NCBI GenBank assembly: GCA_900555005.1
Contig: USJM01000041.1
Location: forward strand, 1 to 12,068
Reading direction: 5' to 3'
Source: an uncultured Lachnospiraceae bacterium
Lineage (GTDB): Bacteria; Bacillota_A; Clostridia; Lachnospirales; Lachnospiraceae
Length of the DNA stretch: 12,068 nt
This document shows positions 6,266-12,068 of this stretch, in pieces (the first letter of the stretch is position 1; each line of letters opens with the position of its first letter). The notes under the pieces are model-generated. The model did not search any database. It was not told the DNA's origin and saw only the letters and a list, made by a program, of their open reading frames with translations. The position numbers were made by a program, and so were the translations under genes.

Positions 6266-7003
6266 TCAGCAGATTGGTTCTTTCCCCGGCATTCCCGCTT
6301 TTCGCGGGAACTTTGCCGGGGTTTTCTGATTCTTTTGAATGATCACAAAGCTTCTTTCGAGTGCCGTTCCAGGGATGGTATCCTTTTCTACCCTGCTTTT
6401 TGTGCCGCCTAACAGACGAATGGCTTTCTGTGCAGCTTCCCATTCTTCTTCAATATCCGCTGATTTATAGGAGACAAAGAGTCCTCCCTCTTTCACAAGC
6501 GGCAGGCAATATTCACTGAGCGTTGATAAGTTTGCCACAGCTCTTGATACAACCAGATCGTACTGTTCACGGTAATTCCGGTCTCTTCCAAGATCCTCTG
6601 CCCTTCCGTGAACAGTATCAATCCCGGTTAACCCGCATGCACCGATCACATCATCCAGAAAAAGGATTCTTTTATTAAGAGAGTCTGCAAGTGTCACATG
6701 AAGCCATGGGAATGCGATTTTCAAGGGAATCCCGGGAAACCCTGCGCCTGTTCCCATATCCAGAATGCTCATCTCACGGCTTAGATCGACATGGCGCACC
6801 ACCAGCAAACTATCCAGATAGTGTTTTTCCACGACCTCCAGTGGCTGCGTAATAGCCGTCAGATTCATGACCTTGTTCTTTTCGACCATGCAGCTGTAGT
6901 AGATTTCGAACTGTCTGATCTGCTCATTTGTCAGAACAATTCCAAGATCCATGCAGCGCATCTTCAGTATAGAAAGACATTCGTTGATTGTTCTTTCTGT
7001 CAT
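6266..7003 (-). CDS. rsmG: 16S rRNA (guanine-527-N7)-methyltransferase RsmG
   Basis: SAM-dependent methyltransferase of 245 residues (also called GidB). It methylates N7 of G527 in the 530 loop of 16S rRNA; loss in other bacteria gives low-level streptomycin resistance. The motifs are MNLTAI (46-51), the SAM-binding [13 protein letters not shown] (82-94), [13 protein letters not shown] (106-118) and VSRAVANL (152-159). The C-terminal tail [18 protein letters not shown] (227-244) is the basic tail typical of Firmicute RsmG. The ATG start overlaps the mnmG stop by four bases (ATGA), so translation is probably coupled. It is the last gene of mnmE-mnmG-rsmG and ends 14 bp from the convergent hydrolase stop. 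DNA coding for residues 228-240 forms the hairpin that probably terminates hydrolase transcription. Confidence 0.97.
   Translation of the reverse strand: MTERTINECLSILKMRCMDLGIVLTNEQIRQFEIYYSCMVEKNKVMNLTAITQPLEVVEKHYLDSLLVVRHVDLSREMSILDMGTGAGFPGIPLKIAFPWLHVTLADSLNKRILFLDDVIGACGLTGIDTVHGRAEDLGRDRNYREQYDLVVSRAVANLSTLSEYCLPLVKEGGLFVSYKSADIEEEWEAAQKAIRLLGGTKSRVEKDTIPGTALERSFVIIQKNQKTPAKFPRKAGMPGKEPIC
6284..6325 (+). terminator. intrinsic terminator of the hydrolase gene, inside the rsmG 3' end
   Basis: CCCCGGCA (6284-6291) pairs with TGCCGGGG (6314-6321), and TTCCCGC (6292-6298) pairs with GCGGGAA (6304-6310). That makes 15 pairs with a 5-nt loop and a 3-nt bulge. TTTT follows, then CTGATTCTTTT. 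On the minus strand the hairpin is followed by AAAGAACC, so it should work only for plus-strand transcripts. It begins 32 bp after the hydrolase stop and lies entirely inside rsmG coding sequence. Confidence 0.85.
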
Positions 7004-8898
7004 TCTCCGCTATTCCTCTCTCCGCGCATTTTTTTCAGATAAATCAGAAGAACTGAAAGGTCTGCCGGGTTCACACCCATGATTCTGGACGCCTGTCCGA
7101 TCGAGGATGGCCTGACCTTCATCAGTTTCTGCCTCGCCTCGATCCGCAGACTTGGCACCTGAGTGTAATCAATCTCATCAGGAATCAGTGTCTTTTCCGC
7201 TTTTTCAAATTGCGCAACCTGCTTCTCCTGTCTTCTGATATACCCTTCATACTTGATTTCGATATTGACCTCCTCCTGAACCTGAACCGGAAGATCCGGG
7301 CGATCCGGATCAATTTCCGACAGACAGAAGTAATCAAGCTCCGGCCGCCGAATCAGTTCCGCAAGGGATGCAGACGTCGAAAGCGAATCACTTCCGCATC
7401 GCTTCAGACAGTCCTGCACCTTCTCGCTGGCTCCGATTGTGACATGGCGGACACGATCCGTCTCCTCTTCAATCTGTCTTTTCTTCTTTAAAAAACGCTG
7501 ATATCTCTCCTCGGAAATCAGTCCTGCCCGATAACCCTTTTCAGTCAGTCTTAAATCTGCATTATCCTGCCGCAGAAGAAGCCTGTATTCTGCTCTGGAG
7601 GTCATCATCCGATATGGCTCGGTGCTTTCCTTCGTGATAAGATCATCTACCAGAACACCGATATATCCCTCCGATCGCTCAATCAGAAGGGGGGCTTTCC
7701 CCATGATCTTCAGTGCAGCATTGATGCCGGCATAGAGCCCCTGCGCCGCAGCCTCCTCATACCCGGAGCTTCCATTCATCTGCCCGGCGGCGTAAAGTCC
7801 CGGAATCTCCCGAAATTCAAGTGTACGATTCAGCTGCTGGGCATCTATACAGTCATATTCGATTGCATATGCATTTCTGACGATATTGGCATGTTCCAGT
7901 CCCGGTACAGATCGATACATTTCGATTTGTACATCCTCTGGCATGCTGGAGGACATACCGTCGATGTACATTTCATTTGTATTTCGTCCCTGCGGCTCGA
8001 CAAACACCTGATGGCTCTTTCTCTCCGCAAACCGGACCACCTTGTCCTCGATCGAAGGACAATAGCGAGGTCCCACTCCACTGATTTTTCCGGAATAGAG
8101 CGGGGACCTGTCCAGGTTCCGGCGGATGATATCATGTGTTTCCTCTGTCGTGTGCGTCAGCCAGACAATTGCCTGATCGATCTGTACATCCTTCGGATCC
8201 GTCTCAAATGAGAAAGGAACAACCGGTACATCCCCTGTCTGCGGCACCATCTTCGAATAGTCGATGGTCTTTCCATCCATTCTGCAGGGAGTTCCTGTCT
8301 TAAACCGCTTCATCCCAACGCCGTGCCGTCTGAGGGAGTCTGTCAGGGGCGTCGCAGACTGAAGTCCGTTCGGCCCGGTGTATGTCACCATATCTCCGCA
8401 GATGCATCGTGCGTTCAGATACGTTCCTGTACAAAGAATCGCAGCCCTGCAGTGCCAGATCGCACCGGAATCGGTCTTCACACCCGTCAGTCTTCCTGAC
8501 GCATCTGTCAGAATCTCATCCACCTCCATCTGCCGGATTGTCAGATTTTCCTGATTCTGGAGTGTCTGCCTCATCCGCATGCTGTAGGCATCCTTGTCAG
8601 CCTGTGCCCTGAGTGAGTGGACAGCAGGACCCTTCGACTTGTTCAGCATCTTTGACTGCAGAAATGTATGATCGATGCACTTTCCCATCTCGCCGCCAAG
8701 GGCATCTATTTCCCTTACCAGGTGTCCCTTGGAGCTTCCGCCGATATGTGGATTGCAGGGCATCATGGCAATCGAATCCGCCGACACCGTAAAGATCACT
8801 GTGGAAAGTCCGAGTCTTGCGCAGGAAAGCGCAGCTTCACAGCCTGCATGTCCGGCACCGACGACAATCACATCTGTCCATTCTTCAACCCTTGCCAT
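7000..8898 (-). CDS. mnmG: tRNA U34 carboxymethylaminomethylation enzyme MnmG (GidA)
   Basis: FAD- and NADH-dependent partner of MnmE. The heterotetramer installs carboxymethylaminomethyl or aminomethyl groups at C5 of wobble U34 in certain tRNAs, using methylene-tetrahydrofolate. The protein has 632 residues, the normal length. Motifs seen are the FAD-binding GAGHAG (14-19), [12 protein letters not shown] (48-59) with conserved C48, and RFKTGTPCR (198-206). Also present are [13 protein letters not shown] (274-286) with the second conserved cysteine C280, and [12 protein letters not shown] (376-387). The C-terminal helical domain ending [15 protein letters not shown] is where MnmE docks. The start is ATG at 8898 with GTGAGG just upstream and only six bases after the mnmE stop. 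The stop overlaps rsmG. The gene is intact, unlike mnmE. Confidence 0.98.
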   Translation of the reverse strand: MARVEEWTDVIVVGAGHAGCEAALSCARLGLSTVIFTVSADSIAMMPCNPHIGGSSKGHLVREIDALGGEMGKCIDHTFLQSKMLNKSKGPAVHSLRAQADKDAYSMRMRQTLQNQENLTIRQMEVDEILTDASGRLTGVKTDSGAIWHCRAAILCTGTYLNARCICGDMVTYTGPNGLQSATPLTDSLRRHGVGMKRFKTGTPCRMDGKTIDYSKMVPQTGDVPVVPFSFETDPKDVQIDQAIVWLTHTTEETHDIIRRNLDRSPLYSGKISGVGPRYCPSIEDKVVRFAERKSHQVFVEPQGRNTNEMYIDGMSSSMPEDVQIEMYRSVPGLEHANIVRNAYAIEYDCIDAQQLNRTLEFREIPGLYAAGQMNGSSGYEEAAAQGLYAGINAALKIMGKAPLLIERSEGYIGVLVDDLITKESTEPYRMMTSRAEYRLLLRQDNADLRLTEKGYRAGLISEERYQRFLKKKRQIEEETDRVRHVTIGASEKVQDCLKRCGSDSLSTSASLAELIRRPELDYFCLSEIDPDRPDLPVQVQEEVNIEIKYEGYIRRQEKQVAQFEKAEKTLIPDEIDYTQVPSLRIEARQKLMKVRPSSIGQASRIMGVNPADLSVLLIYLKKMRGERNSGE

Positions 8899-8904
8899 GT
8901 CTCC

Positions 8905-10346
8905 TCACTTTCCCATACAGAATCTGCTGAAAATCTCATTCACCAGGTCCTCACCGGCCTCCTGTCCTGTGATCTCACCGAGTGCTTCGTAGGCACTCAT
9001 CAGGTCTATCGTATAGAAATCCTCCGGCATCTGGCTGTCGATGCTTTCTGAAAGCTGCTTCAGACTCTCCAGTGCACGCTTCAGCAGCTCCTTGTGACGT
9101 GCATTCGTAATGACGATCTCGTCATTGAATGAAAGCTTTCCGTCAAAAAACATAGTCCGAAGCGCGGATACCAGTTCGTCAAGACCTGTCTTCTCTGTTG
9201 CAGAAAATGGAAGGACCGGAATGCCGTCCCCCAGCCCTGCCTCTGAGGCCATCCTGCGGATCTGCCGTTCATCGGTCATCGTATGCAGGTCCGTCTTATT
9301 CTGGAGGATGATGATCTTTTTCCCCTGAATCAGATTTAAAATTTCCCGATCCTCAGTATCGATACATGTAGATGAATCAATCAAATAGAAAACCAGGTCA
9401 GCCCGCCCGATTGCACCCTTTGCGCGCTGCACCCCGATCTTTTCAACCAGATCATCTGTCTCCCGGATTCCGGCAGTGTCCGTCACAACGAGCGTCATAC
9501 CGCCGACGGTGATCGTCTCTGTCAGAACATCTCTTGTCGTTCCGGCTACAGGGGTGACAATGGCACGATCTTCACCCAGAAGCAGGTTCATCAGCGAGGA
9601 TTTGCCCGCATTTGGTTTTCCGACGATGGCTGTCCGGATACCTTCCTGCATCAGTCTCCCGGAATCCGCTGTAGCAAGCAGTGCAGATAGTTCTTTCGTC
9701 CATCGCTGCACAGCACTGGAAAATTCCGGCAGATACGATTCAAATGACAGTGCTTCCGGATCGTCCAGGCAGGCCTCGATGTGGGCGACTGATAGAGCAT
9801 CTCCTTCCGGACTTTCTCGATCCGCCGGTACAGCGTACCCTGGACCTGGCTGACCGCATTCTGAAGCGCAAACCGGTTCTTCGACTCAATGACGTCCATT
9901 ACGGCTTCCGCCTCCGTCAGGTCGATTCTTCCGTTCAGATATGCACGCTTCGTAAACTCTCCCGGCTGCGCGGCTCTCGCTCCGGCCTTCAAAACTGCAT
10001 CCAGAACACGGGTCACAGCCAGAACGCCTCCATGGCAGCTGATCTCCACCACGTCCTCCGCCGTATAAGTTCTCGGTGCACGCATGACAGACACCAGCAC
10101 CTCATCAATCACATCGGCGGGTTTGCTCTGCAGAGCATTTCCGGCTGCATCAGGCTCTACAATATAGCCATAGTGAATGGTATGAGTTTCCACTTTCGCA
10201 AGTCTTTTTTTCCCGCCCGGTGAACGGTAAACCCGGTCTGCTATCTCAACTGCATCTGGTCCGCTGATCCGGATCACCCCGATTCCAGACTCCGACACAG
10301 CTGTAGATATGGCTGCAATCGTGTCTGTGTCCTCTATCTTCCACAT
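8905..10346 (-). pseudogene. mnmE: mnmE (trmE) tRNA modification GTPase, apparent single-base frameshift
   Basis: GTPase partner of MnmG in U34 tRNA modification. The N-terminal tetrahydrofolate domain reads [25 protein letters not shown], and [22 protein letters not shown] in sequence. It runs in frame to LYQ (residue 186), then the frame is lost near 9789. Resuming one base back gives [19 protein letters not shown], exactly the expected family sequence. The G domain follows (about 243-353: GKPNAGKSS, GTTRD, DTAGIRE, NKTD), and then the C-terminal FCMGK. One missing G (CAGGTC to CAGTC) explains the break; repaired, the protein is 480 residues. The start is taken as ATG 10346 with GGAG six bases upstream; GTG 10358 and ATG 10352 are alternatives. 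A sequencing or assembly error is as likely as real inactivation, since every motif is intact. Confidence 0.9.
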
Positions 10347-10352
10347 CTCCAT

Positions 10353-10356
10353 CTCC
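10353..10356 (-). promoter_or_regulatory. mnmE ribosome binding site choosing ATG 10346
   Basis: The minus strand reads GTGGAGATGGAGATG, offering GTG 10358, ATG 10352 and ATG 10346 in one frame. GGAG at 10353-10356 has a six-base spacer only for ATG 10346, which begins [13 protein letters not shown]. The other two starts lack a well-spaced site. Confidence 0.5.
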
Positions 10357-10378
10357 ACTTTCTTCTGATCGATTATTC

Positions 10379-10406
10379 ATATTACACGACCGGCGGACAA
10401 ACACAA
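10379..10406 (-). promoter_or_regulatory. weak candidate promoter for mnmE-mnmG-rsmG
   Basis: On the minus strand, TTGTGT (10401-10406), a 16-bp spacer and TAATAT (10379-10384) precede mnmE. Both boxes are partial matches. A promoter is expected here because a strong terminator (10445-10486) separates jag from mnmE. Confidence 0.35.
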
Positions 10407-10444
10407 GAAGGCATCCGGCGTCTCCTGTCTGAACTGAAACCGGC

Positions 10445-10486
10445 AAAAAAAGCCACCGCACAGCTTGCTTTCAAACCATGCGGTGG
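10445..10486 (-). terminator. intrinsic terminator after jag
   Basis: On the minus strand, CCACCGCA pairs perfectly with TGCGGTGG (8 bp, GC-rich) around an 18-nt loop, followed by C and seven T. It lies 52 bp downstream of the jag stop and should end the yidC-jag transcript. On the plus strand there is no T run after the stem. Confidence 0.85.
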
Positions 10487-10538
10487 ACGTTCGATTCGGT
10501 TATTCTGTTGAATTCGCCTGAATGTCTTCGGGATCCCT

Positions 10539-11621
10539 TTACTCTTCCTTCATATCCTCACGGTCGCTGTACCTGGAGGAACGTCCGCCCCGGCTGTAGC
10601 CGCCTTTTGATCCGCGGCCATAGCCATGTCCGTTCCGGTATCCGCCTCTGTGTCCTCTGTCTCCATACTTCCGGTCCAGAAGATCGAGGTCCGCATCCTT
10701 TTTCAGCGTGACAACAACCTTTCTGTCCGGCTCCTCACCCTCACTGTGTGTGGTAACAAACGGATCTCCCTGCAGAGCTGAATGGATGATCCGTCTCTCA
10801 TACGGGTTCATCGGCTCCAGGTAGACAGGCTGTCTGGTTTTCTTGACCTTCATGGCAATGTTCTTCGCCAGATTCTCAAGGGTCGCCTTTCTTCTTTCTC
10901 TGTAGTTCTCGGTATCCAGCTTGACCCGCACATAGTACGACTTTCCCTTGTTGACAACCAGAGAAGTCAGGTACTGCAGAGAATCCAGTGTCTGTCCTCT
11001 CTTCCCGATCAGAAGTCCCATCTCGTCTCCTTCCATCGAGACGTTCAGGCACTCTCCGTCATAGGAAGAGCTCAGATTCACAGTCATCCCCATCGATGAG
11101 AACACATTCTTCAGAAATGTCTCTGCCCGCTCGATGGCTTCACTTGGATCGTCCAGCACCTTGATGTCGCTGTTTCTTCTCTCACGTCTGGACTCGAAAC
11201 TGTCCTCATTCTCCGGCGTGGATTCTGCATCCGGAACCTCTGCTGAATCGTCATTCTCATCCGGTTCGTGACTGTCAGACTGCGGTTCCTCACCTGCTTT
11301 CTGATCTGCGTCATCACCACTGTCAGCCCGAGGTGTTTGTTCTGCCTGCCCTACCGCCGGGTCATTCTTTTTTTTCTCAGAAGCCTCCGCTGAAGACGCT
11401 GGAGTTTCCGCTGCAGGGCTGTATGGCTTCTGTGGCTTCTCAGTCTCCCTGCGGACCGATGCCTCGATCACGGCATCCTTTGCCCCGATGCCGAGAAAAC
11501 CTCTCGATTCGTGCTCAATCACCGTGTATTCGATATTGTCACTTGTTGTATTCAGCTCAATGGCAGCATTCAGGATGGCGTCATTGACTGTCTTTCCGCT
11601 GACTCTGATAGACTCGCTCAT
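10539..11621 (-). CDS. jag: Jag/KhpB RNA-binding protein (KH and R3H domains) with Arg/Gly-rich tail
   Basis: Cytoplasmic RNA-binding protein of the Jag (SpoIIIJ-associated, KhpB/EloR) family, linked in Firmicutes to cell elongation and membrane-protein biogenesis. The Jag N-terminal domain covers about 1-57 (with RGFLGIGAKDAVIE at 40-53). A long acidic, Ser/Pro/Glu-rich linker covers about 58-150. The KH domain follows (about 155-225) with GKRG at 206-209. The R3H domain spans about 238-306, with RERRKATLE (241-249) and ERRIIH (275-280). The last 45 residues are rich in Arg, Gly, Tyr and Ser with RGG repeats (RGGY at 325-328, RGGR at 344-347). That tail is absent from the Jag proteins I know best. 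At 360 residues it is longer than the roughly 210 of B. subtilis Jag. The start is ATG at 11621, nine bp after the yidC stop with GAGG seven bases upstream. The terminator at 10445-10486 follows. Confidence 0.95.
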   Translation of the reverse strand: MSESIRVSGKTVNDAILNAAIELNTTSDNIEYTVIEHESRGFLGIGAKDAVIEASVRRETEKPQKPYSPAAETPASSAEASEKKKNDPAVGQAEQTPRADSGDDADQKAGEEPQSDSHEPDENDDSAEVPDAESTPENEDSFESRRERRNSDIKVLDDPSEAIERAETFLKNVFSSMGMTVNLSSSYDGECLNVSMEGDEMGLLIGKRGQTLDSLQYLTSLVVNKGKSYYVRVKLDTENYRERRKATLENLAKNIAMKVKKTRQPVYLEPMNPYERRIIHSALQGDPFVTTHSEGEEPDRKVVVTLKKDADLDLLDRKYGDRGHRGGYRNGHGYGRGSKGGYSRGGRSSRYSDREDMKEE

Positions 11622-11630
11622 GATATTGCC

Positions 11631-12068
11631 TCACTTCTTCTGATGCTCTCTGTTATACTCTGACACCATGTTGGCCCGCTCTGCCAGCGATCCGTGCCGG
11701 ACATTCTTCTTCTCGCTTCCGAGATCCTCCGACAGATTCTTTGCCTTGTTCTGCATCGTGCGAGCTTTGGACAGCTTCGGATTTTCCGGAGCCTCAATCT
11801 GTCTGGTGTTGATCGTGGCATTCTTCATGATCGACTGTCCGGACACACCGCCCTTCTTCTCCATCCTTGCCTTCTGCTTTTCAAGGTTCTTCTGAAGAAG
11901 TTCATTCACGTCTTCCTTCTCGAGCCTGCGATTGATGAAAATCTGCTGGACGGTACGGATCACGGCAGACGCAATCCAGTAGATGCCCATACCAACCGGA
12001 AGCGTCAGCGTAAAGAACGCGGACATCAGCGGCATCACGGTATTCATCGTCTTCATCGTCGCCGCCGT
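11631..12068 (-). CDS. yidC: membrane protein insertase YidC (SpoIIIJ/OxaA), 3' part
   Basis: The frame is open to the window edge and gives the last 145 residues; the 5' part lies outside. YidC inserts membrane proteins with or without SecYEG. The visible part includes the conserved late segment MNTVMPLMSAFFTLTLPVG, then the final membrane helix (MGIYWIASAVIRTVQQIFI). A long basic, charged cytoplasmic tail (about 95 residues, rich in Lys, Glu, Asn, Arg) follows, ending HQKK. Such basic tails contact the ribosome in relatives. An internal Met at 12054-12056 is not the start: upstream codons continue in frame (T-A-A-T) and the conserved first helices are missing. The gene is followed by jag nine bp later, the usual Firmicute pairing downstream of rnpA, which should lie just beyond this edge. 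Confidence 0.95.
   Translation of the reverse strand, partial: TAATMKTMNTVMPLMSAFFTLTLPVGMGIYWIASAVIRTVQQIFINRRLEKEDVNELLQKNLEKQKARMEKKGGVSGQSIMKNATINTRQIEAPENPKLSKARTMQNKAKNLSEDLGSEKKNVRHGSLAERANMVSEYNREHQKK

Noticed and set aside
9780..9800. Programmed -1 frameshift in mnmE
   Set aside because: The junction (minus strand CTC TAT CAG TCG) is not an X XXY YYZ slippery heptamer, and recoding is not known for mnmE. A single-base deletion or sequencing error is simpler.
12054..12056. ATG as the start of a short 141-residue protein at the right edge
   Set aside because: The frame continues upstream to the window edge, and the sequence matches only the last helix and tail of YidC, so this Met is internal.

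Overview
This window looks like the origin-proximal housekeeping region of a low-to-mid-GC Firmicute. It is most likely a member of class Clostridia close to the Lachnospiraceae. The evidence is the gene order (yidC, jag, mnmE, mnmG, rsmG, then parA, parB, a DUF4446 gene, serS and a DUF3881-type gene), two perfect copies of the Bacillus/Clostridium-type parS sequence, and AGGAGG-like ribosome binding sites. The family-level placement is an inference from the two DUF genes and was not tested by a search.

Layout, read along the minus strand from the right edge: the 3' part of yidC (membrane protein insertase) and jag (KH/R3H RNA-binding protein) form one transcription unit that ends at a strong intrinsic terminator near 10445-10486. 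A second unit, mnmE-mnmG-rsmG (tRNA wobble-uridine modification and 16S rRNA methylation), follows with very tight spacing. In this sequence mnmE is broken by an apparent single-base deletion near 9789, between its N-terminal domain and its helical/GTPase part. Next comes the only complete plus-strand gene, a divergent alpha/beta-hydrolase-fold protein (5292-6251), convergent with rsmG. Its probable terminator is the hairpin that also encodes the conserved C-terminal tail of RsmG.

The 357-bp gap 4935-5291 holds two perfect parS sites plus an adjoining half site, a likely parA promoter abutting the first parS, two stacked stem-loops with a T-rich tail on the plus strand (a possible small RNA or leader), and a perfect 17-bp palindrome just before the hydrolase ribosome binding site. 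To the left of it, parA and parB overlap by one base (TGATG). They are followed by a one-pass membrane DUF4446 protein, seryl-tRNA synthetase and a DUF3881-type protein of unknown function. The first 114 bases are the 3' end of an unidentified plus-strand gene.

Most of the window is conserved core genome: chromosome segregation (ParA, ParB, parS), membrane insertion (YidC), RNA binding linked to envelope growth (Jag), and translation quality (MnmE/MnmG, RsmG, SerS). I see no mobile element, CRISPR array, rRNA or tRNA gene. The parts worth a second look are the parS/hairpin gap, the odd hydrolase beside it, the dual-use terminator in rsmG and the mnmE frameshift. I do not see a clearly new multi-gene system.
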